Positions 36,152 to 46,505 of a stretch of 64,000 nt of DNA are shown piece after piece. The notes beneath the pieces were generated by a model, which saw only the letters and a list, made by a program, of their open reading frames with translations, did no database searches and was not told where the DNA came from. The stretch is from assembly GCF_902459505.1 (NCBI RefSeq), contig NC_047094.1, forward strand, positions 68,841,006 through 68,905,005, in the 5' to 3' direction. Source of the stretch: Geotrypetes seraphini. Taxonomy: Eukaryota > Chordata > Amphibia > Gymnophiona > Dermophiidae. The stretch's first letter is position 1; every line of letters starts with the position of its first letter. Both the position numbers and the translations under genes were made by a program.

Positions 36152-36473
36152 CATAAGAACATAAGAATTGCCATATAGCAGGGGTGTCAAAGTCCTTCCT
36201 CGAGGGCCACAATCCAGTCAGGTTTTCAGGATTTCCCCAATGAATATGCATGAGCTCTATTAGCATAGAATGAGCAGTGCATGCAAATAGATCTCATGCA
36301 TATTCATTGGGGAAATCCTGAAACCCCCGCCTGGATTGCGGCCCTTGAGGAGGGTCTTTGACACCCCTGCCATATAGGGACAGACTGAAGGTCTATCCAG
36401 CCCAGTATTGTGTTTCCAACAGTGGCCAACCCAGGTCCCAAGTACCTGGCTAGATCCCAAGTAGCAAAACTGA
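36152..36473 (-). mobile_element. CR1 3' end inserted in an older CR1
   Basis: A short CR1 3' end of another subfamily, with the ATAAGAACATAAG tail at 36152. It is flanked by TTTAGTA at 36145-36151 and 36474-36480. Removing it restores the host CR1 text (CATTTTAGTAGCCTTCC), which is also seen in the copy at 4400. A hAT MITE sits inside it. Confidence 0.82.
36179..36369. mobile_element. hAT fold-back MITE with perfect 8 bp duplication
   Basis: Ends CAGGGGTGTCAAAGTCC and CTTTGACACCCCTG; flanked by identical CCATATAG at 36171-36178 and 36370-36377. It is the innermost member of a three-level nest. Confidence 0.93.
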
Positions 36474-37489
36474 TTTAGTAGCCTTCCTCTGGACCAACTC
36501 CATTCTGTTTATATCTTTTTGAAGGTGTAGTCTCCAGAATTGTACACAATATTCTAAATTAGGTCTCACCAGCGTCTTATACAGGGGCATCAATACTTCC
36601 TTTTTCCTACTGGCCATTCCTCTCCCTATGTACCCCAAAGCATCCTTCTAGCTTTCACTGTTGCCTTTTCAACCTGTTTGGCCAAAAGTTCTTCACCCCC
36701 CTAAACTGTACTGGTCCCTTGGATTTTTGCAGTCCAAAAGCATGACCTTGCATTTCTTAGCATTAAATCTTAGATGCCAAATTTTCAAACCATTCCTCAA
36801 GCTAGGTCTTTCCTCATGTTATCCAGACTCAGGGGTGTCTACTCTATTGCAGATTTTGGTAGCAACTGTAAACAGGCAAATCCCTTACCAGACAGCTCTT
36901 CAGCAATATTGCTTACAAACATGTTAAAAAGAACAGGCCCCAGAACCAAACCTTGAGGCACATATTACTGGTAACATCCCTTTCCTCAGAGCGATTTCCA
37001 TTTACTACTACCCTCTGTTGCCTTTCACTCAGTGAGTTTCTGATCCAGTCTGTCATTTTGGACCCATCCTGAGGACACTTTGAGGCCTGTTTGGAACACT
37101 CAAAGGTTGTGCTAAAATAAAATAGATCACATCTAGCTTTCACCCTCCAATTCTCTGGTCACCCAAAAAAAAAAAAAAAGATCAGATTTGTTTGACATGA
37201 CCTACTTCTAGTGAATCCATGTTGCCTCTAGTCGTGTAATCCACTGGATTCCAGAAATTTCACTACTATCAATAGTTTCCATTAATTTACTTATCACAGA
37301 AGTCAGACTTATGGGCCTGTAGTTTTCTACTTTACTTCCACTTTTGTGGAGAGGACCACATCTGCCTTTATTTAGTCCTCCCTATCACTTCTGACTATAG
37401 AGACGTATCCTTTATCTGTTGAGAGCCCAACCTCAGATTCCCCCCCCATAGGATTTAAAGCCAATCATTATCCCAAAACAGCTTTTTCT

Positions 37490-37665
37490 GAGTGGAGGAG
37501 TAGGCAGAGAATTATGGTTCAAATCCCACTGTAGCTCCTTGTGGGCAGGTCATTTAACACACTATTGCCTTGGGTATAAAATTAAATTGTGAGCCATCTA
37601 GAGACTGTATGTAGCATTTGAGCTACAACTAAAAAAGTTTGAAAATCCCCCCCCCCAAAAAAAAA
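37490..37665 (+). mobile_element. Degraded tRNA SINE
   Basis: Has the B-box-like GGTTCAAATCCCAC, CTCCTTGTGGGCAGGTCATTT and AAATTGTGAGCCATCTAGAG, ending in an A-rich tail interrupted by a C run. It is the same family as the SINE at 15355. Confidence 0.6.
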
Positions 37666-37966
37666 AAAATTAGTAATATATAGATGCTTAAGCAAAACTA
37701 GAAAATCACTGGGAAAAGGGGAATGGATCTGTCTACAGATTTTGTGTTTTGGTGGTGGGTTTAGGGTTGAAATGGTGCTCCCAGAGGGTAAGAGCTAGGG
37801 CTGGACAAGTATGAAAATCACCAGTTTGCGGATACAGAGCGGGTTATCAAGTACCCCAGATACTGCTGGGGCTGCCATCGTTCACTTTGATATAAGCCTT
37901 ATTCAGAATATTGTACAGAAGATAGAAGTTATGTGCAGACACACTTTAAAGAATGTATCCTAAAAC

Positions 37967-37972
37967 AATAAA
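37967..37972 (+). terminator. AATAAA poly(A) signal candidate
   Basis: AATAAA followed by GTGTCCCTCTGATTGTTGT within about 25-40 bp, a plausible cleavage element pair. It could end a long ERF 3' UTR of about 5 kb, but the LINE content in between argues against this. Low confidence. Confidence 0.25.
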
Positions 37973-37974
37973 AA

Positions 37975-40900
37975 GTTCAGAAAGCGTCTGCTTGTGTCCC
38001 TCTGATTGTTGTACTTTATTAGGAGAGGGGATCTTTGCTAGGACCCCAACTTCTGCACTCCTGACTGAGGATTGCATCTGTGGAGTTCAATGGTTTCCTG
38101 GAAAGAGAAGGTGTCCATGTGGATGTGTTCTAGCACGTGACTTTACTGGCCTGGAGCTGTAACCCTCCACTAACCAGTGCAGCAGCAACTGGCCTCTCCT
38201 TGTGAATATATCCTGTTCTCACCCACCTCCTCCCCTAACTGACCATTAACTATCCAAAAGTTACTAAGCCAGAATATTGCACAAATTTTACTTTTTTTTT
38301 TTTTAAATGAGAGAACCTGTAAGTTAATTTTTCACGACGTGAGCTGTTTTAAAACACACAAGTAAAACCTAGAAAATATTTACTAAGGCGGTTGTTATAA
38401 CTGTTTTCTTTGTACACAGCATACCCTTGCCACTGGTGTTAAGGACTTGAAGCTATAAAATCTGACAGATCTTTGGCTATTTCATTAGAACTCTTGTCCT
38501 TCAGTATTTAAGAATTTAAAATCACAAACAGCTTTGATAACTTTTGGGGTGTTATCTACATGTTAAAATAGGGTATTGGGTGGGATGAGAACAATTGGTT
38601 GTTTATATTTGGCTTAGAAAATTGCTGAGAAAACGACACCTTTTATTGCAAGAACATTCAAAATTGTGCAATGCTTGTTTAAAATTTTTAAAGCAGTCTA
38701 AAAATGACACCTTTATTGCAAGAACATTTGAAATTGCATAATTGTTTTAGGAGTGATCGCATACTGTCCTGGATACATTCTCCTACATGTGTAAGCTTTA
38801 ACTTGCACAACAAAATACTTTATAAACTTCCAGAGGAAATATAGAATCAATGCTGCGGAAGCTTGAAGTTCACTCCATCCTCTGCAGCAAAAGAGGGCTG
38901 CCACTTCCTGAAAGCAGAAAAGAGATTCGAGGAAATTGTGTGCATGGGGGGTGGTCTGATTGTATCAAAACTTCCACTTTCATACCTGGTAGCTTGGCCA
39001 TATAGTAACTCCCAAGGGCTGACAATAAGTATAGGAGCACCCAAGGCTAAAAGGGGGGGGGGGGGGGAGGGGCGATAAGAAGTGAGAGGGTGATGTGCTT
39101 AGCATGGAGGATGTTCAACACCATCTGTAATGGATGGTGTATGTGGGCTGGGTATATTATAATACTTAAGAGATGAGTGTGAACAGTTTTTGTGTACAAC
39201 AGTACCTTGGTGTGTGAGAGATTTCCCAGAGCTTAGTGTGGGGTATGTACATACGATGGCTGTGACATAAGTTTGCTCCAAGAGGGAGGTTCTGAATGGA
39301 GGTGTAGTTTGTGGGGGAGTTCTTTGATCGCTTCTGATGCTGAATGTGGGGGTAACAGTGGGCAACAACTGGGGCTAGAGATGATAATGCTGCAGTAGTA
39401 ATGAGAGGGGAGAAAGGAATGGCATGGTTACCTGTTGGCAGCGTTTAGAACTGCCAGATGAAAGAATTAGATCAGTGGAAACGGGATTTTGAATCTGATA
39501 ACTTAAGCTTCTGCTCCTATTATTTCGGAGATTCAAAGCTCGTCTCTTTTTTTCTCAGCAAAATTCTGCTAGGGACTATGAACTGTTCTCACCTTTCCTG
39601 CCCATGAATCCCAAGCTGTGAACTTTCTCTCCTCCCCTCTTGCCTCTGGCTCTAGCTCAGCAGGGAGCAGGCTACTGTATTTTTCTTTTAGTGTCTGGCA
39701 GAGGTAAACAAGGTGCACTTCTTGTTTGTATGAGCTTTGAAAAGACTTTGTGCCTCCCTAGTGCTATCTTTCTCTTCTTACCCTCCAGGGGCCTAACAGG
39801 CCCCGAGGCCTCTTGCTCCTGCGTCCTGCTTTCGAGAGAAGCATGCAGTTTTGCTCCACTTTCAAAGCAAAAAAAAAAAGGGGGGGGGGCGGTGAAGTCT
39901 AAGCAGGCAAGGCAGGAGATATCATTTTGTATATCATCAGCCACCACTATTTTTCAATGTCCCAACTTCCAGCCCCAACTCCTGGATTCTCTAATGTGTT
40001 TAATCCCGCTGTCTCTTGCGGAATGATTGGGGATTTGTCCAGATATGGGCTGATAGGATGTGAAGGATACAGCCAGGCAGGGCCATGCCAGGACATAGTG
40101 CTTTGGCAGAGGTGCTTGCTGTTCATGAGCTGAGGGTGCCAAAGGACTTGCGTGGGGGTGTCAGCACCCAGGAGAGTTCCAGCTGTCTTGAGAGCTGAGA
40201 ACATTTGACTGGTGGGGAGGAAGCGAGGGTATCTTCTCAGAGCAACAAGAATTTTTCTCAGTTAATATTATGAGACAAGTAGAGCTGCTTCCACTTAGAG
40301 GACACATTAGCAATGTCCCAATGGAGACAATAAAAGCATGCTTCGTCTCAAGGAGCTCAGAGAAAACTTTCATCTGGCCCTATCTCCAATACAGGGGCAG
40401 TTCCCTCCCCGCCCCTGCAATGCACAATCCCGGTGTGAAGTGAAGTTGCATTCTTGCCTCGACGTTTGGTGAGCAAACTTCTTTTGACACCATGGCATTA
40501 AGAAGTTGTCGCCCTGATGCTTTATCATTAGCATTCTAGTATTTTACTTGTTAGTTTAAGAGTCCAAGAAAGTGGAGCTAGAGAGAATCAAACAGGTTTT
40601 TCTAGACTAGGAGCAGACATCAATGCAAACCATAAAACCGCAAATGCTACGAGAAATGCCAGCAGGTAAAAACAAAAACAACACACAGCACGTAAAAAGC
40701 TTGTTTTTCTCTCCCGACGCGAACTCCAGCACTCAGGATATGAGCAGCAGCCAGCAGTGCGTTGGTGGGAGCAGGGTTGGAGGAAAGTGAGAATTTTTTT
40801 TCTTTTTCTTGGTTGCCAAATTTGCAAATCCCTGGCAGGAAAAGAAAGACTGCTGAGAATCTAGGGCATCAGTCAACATATATATATGTAAAGTTTTGAT

Positions 40901-41290
40901 ATATAATTTAATTCCTGTTCTCTCGCTTCGTTCCCTTCCCCCTGTCTTTTCACCAGGGCTCAATTCCCTGTTCTGTACTGCTTTGTTTTGCTCTACCTTG
41001 TCATCGTCCTCCACCCCTTCCCCACCTCTCCACCCCCTCAGGTCTCCTTTTGGTTTAGCAGTAAATAATACATTAACCTATTTTTTCCTCCTAATGCTTT
41101 CACCATCCACGCTGTTAACTCTTTGCATGTTGCTCTAATGGAGCTGAAAATAGTTTTCTTGCAGATTCCACCCTGGGGACATGGCTTGCGGCTTATGCAA
41201 GATTCAGCCGCTGTTTGCACCAGCAATAATTTTTGTATGCAGCAGAGGGATGCTACGAACTATGCAGTCTAAGGAGGGCGCCAATAAACA
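37975..41290. other. Repeat-poor intergenic region
   Basis: About 3.3 kb between ERF and the GSK3A promoter without a recognisable transposon. It contains a local duplication in which ACACCTTTTATTGCAAGAAC (near 38636) recurs near 38708, a G homopolymer at about 39052-39067 and a second purine/G run near 39870-39890. No exon or RNA gene recognised. Confidence 0.5.
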
Positions 41291-41295
41291 CAAAG

Positions 41296-42607
41296 ACTAC
41301 AATTCCCAGCCGACCCTTGGCCAAATAATGGATGTAGGTGGAATATATAATTTGTCCTAGTCAAATATTTAGGATATAATATTCTGTGAAACCAGAAGTG
41401 TTACTGAGTTTCAGCGATCATATCGCGAAATAATTGGAATTACAGTATTTAGTTATGACCCATGTTTCTGTGACTAACTGAAAACTATAGTGTGGATGGA
41501 ATAACAGAAAACAGGAAGATAAATACCGTCAACTGAAAATTCGGTTTTGTTTCCCAAATGAGCACGTGGGAGTTGCAGTCTCTTTTTTTGAGCACTTTCT
41601 GTATTCAAAAAAAATTAACTATAAATCCTGAAAGCATTGTAGCGAACCAGATTCATTTTCTGCCTGTCTATAAAAGGGTACTGGGAGATGTAGTTTTCAC
41701 GTGACAATTTATATGCAGTCATTTGTTTCCTAGCAACCTCTCCGTCATTGTCCCAATTCTTCCGCGTAGTAGTAACTTGGAAAGGTCATCTCCATTGAAT
41801 GACTACATTTCCCAGAGAACACCAGTCACAAGTTAAAACTAGTCATTGCCACATGTCGAAGAAGCTGGCGGGAGTTGAAGTTTTTGTCTTCTAGAGCTCC
41901 TAAAAAGTGAGCTCTTTCACAAGCAGCCAAATTAAAAATTTTCAGGCCTCCAGTGTTGGTTTGGTTGAGAAGGTGAAAAAAAATACGACACACACAAAAA
42001 GTGGGGATAAATGCTGGACAATCAAGCAAGAGTTCTGACAGCAATTCTCTGAACAATACTGATTCTTCAAATACACCTTTATTGCAACATACCGTTTTAT
42101 TCGTGAGGACTTTGTTTTGTTTCGTTTTTTGTTGCTGTGTTGAGGATTTTTGGTTGGTGGGGTTTTTCGGGGTTTTTTTTTTGTAAAATATATAAACTGC
42201 AGATCTCTGCGTGGAAGACCCAGAAAATGTAGTTCAACTATCGCCGAACTCCATTTCCCAAATCTCCTACTGATGACCTTTGGGCATACACACCGCGTTG
42301 ACGTTAGTAAGGACGTTGCTTACACAAGCAGTTGGGAATTGTAGTCTGGGGTGGCAGTGCTCACGTTTGTGAGAGGCGCTCCATGCAGGAGTGTATGATT
42401 TGGAGGAAGTTGTAGTCTGCGTGTGCACGCTCTCGTTTGTGATCGGAGCTCGACGGGAGCTGTAGTTTGCGTGGCTACGCTAAACGTAGGTGAGGGACGA
42501 CCTTCGCGTTGAGTTTCCCCACCAAGAGCTACAGTATAGTCTACGACGTGACTACGCCAAGTTTAATGAGCAGCGTTTCTCTCGCGCGGGCCAGTGGGAA
42601 TTGTAGT
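41296..42607 (+). promoter_or_regulatory. Cluster of ZNF143/THAP11-like motifs upstream of GSK3A
   Basis: At least ten 14 bp matches, exact or with a few mismatches, to ACTACAATTCCCAG, the motif known to be bound by ZNF143 and THAP11/Ronin. On the plus strand: 41296 (exact), 41802 (ACTACATTTCCCAG), 42248 (ACTCCATTTCCCAA). In reverse orientation: 41566, 41681 (CTGGGAGATGTAGT), 41868, 42220, 42332 (TTGGGAATTGTAGT), 42403, 42453, 42594 (GTGGGAATTGTAGT). The motifs are seen directly; binding is inferred. From 42332 on, flanking bases repeat as well. Confidence 0.7.
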
Positions 42608-42640
42608 TTGGTCGGTGTCGAGCGTGGGACTCGGTTTCCC
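42332..42640 (+). repeat. Degenerate tandem array in GSK3A core promoter
   Basis: About five units with a 50-71 bp spacing, each made of a TTGTAGT-type motif, then a TGCGTG/GGGTGG stretch, then CTCACGTTTGTGAG, CTCTCGTTTGTGATC or CTAAACGTAGGTGAGGG. Motif starts are at 42332, 42403, 42453, about 42526 (rearranged) and 42594. The sequence is CpG-rich. It looks like a promoter that grew by local duplication and then diverged. Confidence 0.6.
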
Positions 42641-42753
42641 ACACAGCGCCGCGCTGTGCTTGGAGCGTCTTTGGCGGAGAGGGGAGAGGCCTGTGCGGGA
42701 GGAGAAGCCCCGGAGCCGCCGCCATTCAGCGCCTGTACACCGCGCTCCTCAGC
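42608..42753 (+). promoter_or_regulatory. GSK3A: GSK3A CpG-rich proximal promoter and 5' UTR
   Basis: A GC- and CpG-rich segment between the motif array and the start codon, without a TATA box. The transcription start cannot be placed from sequence alone. Confidence 0.6.
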
Positions 42754-42910
42754 ATGAGCGGCAGCAGCCGGCAAAGGACCAGCTCGTTCGCCGACTCGGG
42801 CTCGGGGCCTTCCGCTGTTGGAGGAACCGGAGTCGGGAAGTCGGGCCCTGCTTCAGGAGCAGGGACAGTACAGGCCGCGGCTGCTACCGGAGGAAACCTG
42901 AAACCTACTC
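42754..42910 (+). CDS. GSK3A: GSK3A coding exon 1
   Basis: Encodes the N-terminal tail of glycogen synthase kinase-3 alpha, a cytosolic Ser/Thr kinase acting in glycogen, Wnt and insulin signalling. The peptide starts MSGSSRQRTSSFADSGSG; R6-Q-R8-T-S-S11 fits the Akt consensus and aligns with human Ser21 (RARTSSFAE). The rest is Gly/Ala/Ser-rich, ending GGNLKPTR. The exon ends at a GTGAGT donor at 42911 in phase 1 within an Arg codon, which matches the conserved first intron of GSK3 genes (xKxxR/D). The start ATG has A at -3. The tail is about 52 residues, shorter than in human GSK3A. The kinase domain lies beyond the window. GSK3B is less likely because of the SSFAD motif, the Gly-rich tail and the adjacent ERF. 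Confidence 0.9.
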
Positions 42911-43419
42911 GTGAGTACCGGGGATTGCTGTGTAAGGTAGAGTTGGGGGGAAGCTGTATAAATGAGGTCTGAAATGGGTGAGGGAAGAGATCCGGTGATA
43001 AGGGGATACAGAAATAGATGAGGGACTTGAAAAGAAAGAGGGTGGAGAGAAGATAAAGGGGCAGTACTCGGAAATTAAGGGGGTACTAAACCTAGGTATA
43101 TGGGTGTTTCAGAAAGAAGCTGGAGGTGGGGGACTAGGAAATACTGAAGTGTGAGAGAAGTTTGTGTGTGGGGTGGCGCAACAACAACGGATAAGTGCAG
43201 ACTTGTGTCTGAAAGAGAGGTAGACAGAACCCAAAATGGATGGATATATTTGTGTGTGTGTGTGCGGGTCGGGTGCTATAGGTGAAGGGCATAGTACCAA
43301 GTGAAATACAGAAGCTGAAAAAGAGATTTATGGATACAGAAAAACATAAAATAATATAGGTGTGTAGTTTAGGGTATAGATATTGATGTAAGAGAATAGA
43401 ATTTGAAAAAAAGTGTATT

Positions 43420-44291
43420 TATGAGGGTGAATACAAAAATAAAGGTAAAATACATTTAACAGCTTTAATAGAAGTAGGTGTGAGCAATTGCCCATATCAC
43501 TTTTTCACATAGTCCCCATGCAAGATGACACATTTGTTGTATCATTAAATTAGTTTCTGCATTCCTGCAGGGAAGATGTTTTTTTCGGCTGCTCCCGAAG
43601 CCAGGTGAGCACCGCATCCTTTACTTATCATGCTTTGTCTTTTGCTCTCTGGGTTGCAGTGATGCACCCATGTCTCATCGCCGGTGAAAATTCTCTCCAG
43701 AATACTCAGATCTTCTTCATACCTTCTCAGGAACTAGGTCGCAACTTCCACACACTCTTGCTTGTGCAGATTAGTAAGCTGTGTGGAAAACCATCATGTA
43801 CAGACTTTCCTGTATCCCAAATCATCATACTTTATGGCAAATGCAGATCCACAGCTGATATCCAAATTTGCAGCAGATTGCAGCAGATTGCAGTACACCG
43901 TTATCCTTTGGTCTTCTCTATTCAAGGCATCTTCTTATGTGCACAATGTTGATGGGTGACCAGAACGAACTTCCTGCTTTAAACTTTTTTACACATAAAC
44001 CTTATGTTGATTCATGGTGCTATGTCCATACTGAGTCAATATCCGACTGAATTTCTACAGGTTTCACTCCCTCTCCCCAAATAAAGCTCACTGCTGCACG
44101 TTGTTTTTCGATGGTGCAATCTTGCAATAGGATGTCCATGTTTCTGTTCTCGACTAAAGGTTGAGCACTGCACTGTGCGTGGGTGAACTATCCAACAGAC
44201 AATATTTGAGTACATATATTACTTTTTGCTAGATCTGTTCTAGTTATCGTGTAATTTAACAATTGCCTTTAATTTTTGATTCACCCTCATA
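43420..44291 (-). mobile_element. Mariner, internally deleted
   Basis: Ends TATGAGGGTGAATACAAAAA and TTTTTGATTCACCCTCATA are inverted repeats flanked by TA. The minus strand encodes DETWVHHCNPESKRQSM followed, after a gap, by LASGAAEKNIFPAGMQKLI and VILHGDYVKK, typical mariner transposase blocks. The part between the second and third catalytic acids is missing, so it is non-autonomous. Confidence 0.8.
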
Positions 44292-44867
44292 CACATTTCA
44301 AGGAAATAAAGATTTGGCTTATAATTATTTTTAAGGTAAATGATATGAAAGGAAGGAGACAAATATGAAAGTCAGGAAATTACAGGAAAATATAGAAAAT
44401 TAGGAAAACTCTTAATTTGAAGGGTAGCTGTGCAGGGAGAACAAGAACACCTTGATTTATATTGAAGTGTGCCCTCTAAGGATTTAATATTCAAGACATT
44501 GTTAAAGCTAGAGGAAGCATCCTAGAAAATCAGGCTGGTTTCTCAGAAAACATTGTGTTGGAGGCACCTATCTTACTATTGAGATGTTATTTCTTGGGGA
44601 TGTCTGTATATGGTTTGAGATTCAACATGGTTTCTAATTTCTTACTAGAGCAATCCACATCTTTTCTGTATTTTCCATGTGCTAAATACAGTTTTACTAT
44701 ATGGGCTATTTTGATAGTTTGGTTTGACTACCACTATCCTGGCTTTGTGACTCTTCATCCCGGCTTTGTGACTCTTCATCCCACAGTGTCTGAAACTGTG
44801 TGCCCTGGCACAGTGGTGTGCCCCAAAGAAATTCTGGGTGTGATACAAGAAATTCTAGAATTTTACT

Positions 44868-45750
44868 TTATTTTTTTTTTTTTTTTTATTTATTTATAAT
44901 TTTCAAATTAACAAATCAAGATACATCTTGTACAGAAAGTGATTACAACAAAAAGAACAAATAGAAACATAATGAATTATATAGAAATCAAATATTTGTA
45001 TAATCTCTCAAGTCCACCATTTTAATCCATGATGTGAATTAAACATAATTTTAACAAAGAACCATATTATAAAAGATAAGTGGTACGTGGTTAACTGAAA
45101 TTCCAGGCGCCTTATATCTCAAGCCCTCATTCTTTCCCCTTTTCCAGGCGAGACATGGAGAGAAGGGCCGTTAACTGATTTGGTTCAAAGAAAACATATT
45201 TTTGAGAGTTATATTGAACTATACACTTGCAAGGATGTCGAAGATAGAAAGTTCCCCCAAGAGCCAAAACACCAGGTTTTAATAATAAAAACTCTTTTCT
45301 ACGTCTTTGTGTATCTCTTGCCAAATCTGGGAACATCTGAATCTTTAAATCAAGAAACTTTTTCTCTTTATTTTTAAAGAATAATCTCAAAAGCCAATTC
45401 TTATCTAGCGTAATAGCCAGGGTAACAATCAATGTAGCAGGTATTGCTATTTCTTTATCAGATAGTTCAAGTAAAGCAGATACATCAATTGGTCCCTGCA
45501 TTTTTTCTTGAAGATCCTTATTTTTACTAGGCAAATAATAGACCTGGGTGAAAGGAGGCAATGAATCTTCCGATACTTCCAATATCTCCAGCAAATACCT
45601 TTTTAACATTTCTCTTGGAGTCACTGTTGAAATTCGTGGAAAATTAATCAATCTTAAGTTATTATTCCTGGAGAAATTTTCAAATGTCTCAATCTTCCTT
45701 CTTAAATTTATATTTACTTTATTTTTAAAAATTCCCTTCATAAGTATACA
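44868..45750 (-). mobile_element. ORF1-only L1-derived element (half-L1-like), copy 1
   Basis: The poly(A) tail (T run on the plus strand, 44868-44888) is followed by a 3' UTR of about 240 bp and then directly by an L1-type ORF1 reading frame ending at 45127. Residues include KIETFENFSRNNNLRLINFP (end of the coiled coil into the RRM), EMLKRYLLEILEVSEDSLPP, VYYLPSKNKD, and the C-terminal FPDLARDTQRRRKEFLLLKP and YVFFEPNQL. No endonuclease or reverse transcriptase lies between ORF1 and the tail. The frame is open for about 200 residues. The 5' boundary is uncertain and no clear target duplication was found. Confidence 0.75.
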
Positions 45751-46178
45751 ACAGAATAGATGATACGTATGCAAGAGTGTCAGTGTTATGAGCGTCTGTG
45801 TGTGTGTAAGAATACAACTTCTCATAAAAACATCATTCTTTGATGTGATTGGTCCTTGAAAACTAACGGCAACTAATTTTAGCTTTATTTTTATTTGTTA
45901 TGAATTAGTTATCCTAACTTGAGCAACAAAGCAATCAAGGCTTTGTTACCATTTGGATCTTTTTATCTTTGCGAACTTGGATTTTCAGCTCTCACAGAAA
46001 TTAAATTGGAAAAAAAATAGAACGACTGAAGATGGATGATGAAATGCATGTTTGCTTGTCAACTATTGAACCACGTTTCCAGCTAATTTGCACTCAAAAA
46101 CAAGCTCATCCATCGCGTTGATTAGCAATTCTATTCTATCAACTTTAGTTTCACCGTTATTACAATTACCCATACATA

Positions 46179-46364
46179 GGGGTCCTTTTATCAAGCTGCG
46201 GTAGGGGTTTAACGCGCATAATACCGTGCGTTAAACCGCCTGCTGCGCTAGCCGCTAACGCCTGCATTGAGCAGGTGTTAGTTTTTTAGCCGGCCGCGGG
46301 GGTTAGCGCGTGATGAAATGTCCGATGCGCTAACCGTGCTAGCGTGGCTTGATAAAAGAAGCCC
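46179..46364. mobile_element. Harbinger-type MITE inside the hAT element
   Basis: Starts GGGGTCCTTTTATCAAGC and ends GCTTGATAAAAGAAGCCC. It contains the family core GCCGCTAACGCCTGCATTGA and GAGCAGGTGTTAGTTTTTTA. Confidence 0.8.
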
Positions 46365-46505
46365 ATAGCTTAAAGAACTTTAAATAAATAACTCTCAATT
46401 TTAATTTTTTGTTGGTTTTGCAATTTTATAATTTCAATTATAATGTGCCGCAAAAAATATTTGCTTCGTATAGTGTGCCGGAGCTAAAAATGTTTTGAGA
46501 GTCAT

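Larger units (their letters stand above)
35575..37440 (-). mobile_element. CR1 LINE, interrupted
   Basis: Minus-strand CR1 with its 3' end at about 35575 (AACATGATGGCAGATAAGGC on the plus strand). The ORF2 remnant at 36450-36638 reads [20 protein letters not shown], and further upstream are RT-region remnants (SIVLLQNCFLNSGSP-like, degraded). It is broken by an unclassified 175 bp insert (about 35771-35945) and by a second CR1 at 36152-36473. Many stops; old. Confidence 0.75.
44797..46505 (+). mobile_element. hAT transposon (ZBED/SCAND3-like), nested inserts
   Basis: The left end CAGTGTCTGAAACTGTGTGC and a right segment AATGTGCCGCAAAAAATATT bracket the element. At about 45915-46125 the plus strand reads LSNKAIKALLPFGSFYLCEL, GFSALTEIKLEKK and MHVCLSTIEPRFQLICTQKQ, the C-terminal dimerisation region of hAT transposases related to ZBED5/FAM200/SCAND3. 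The rest of the transposase is missing. An ORF1-only L1 element (from 44868) and a Harbinger MITE (46179) are inserted in it. Confidence 0.72.
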
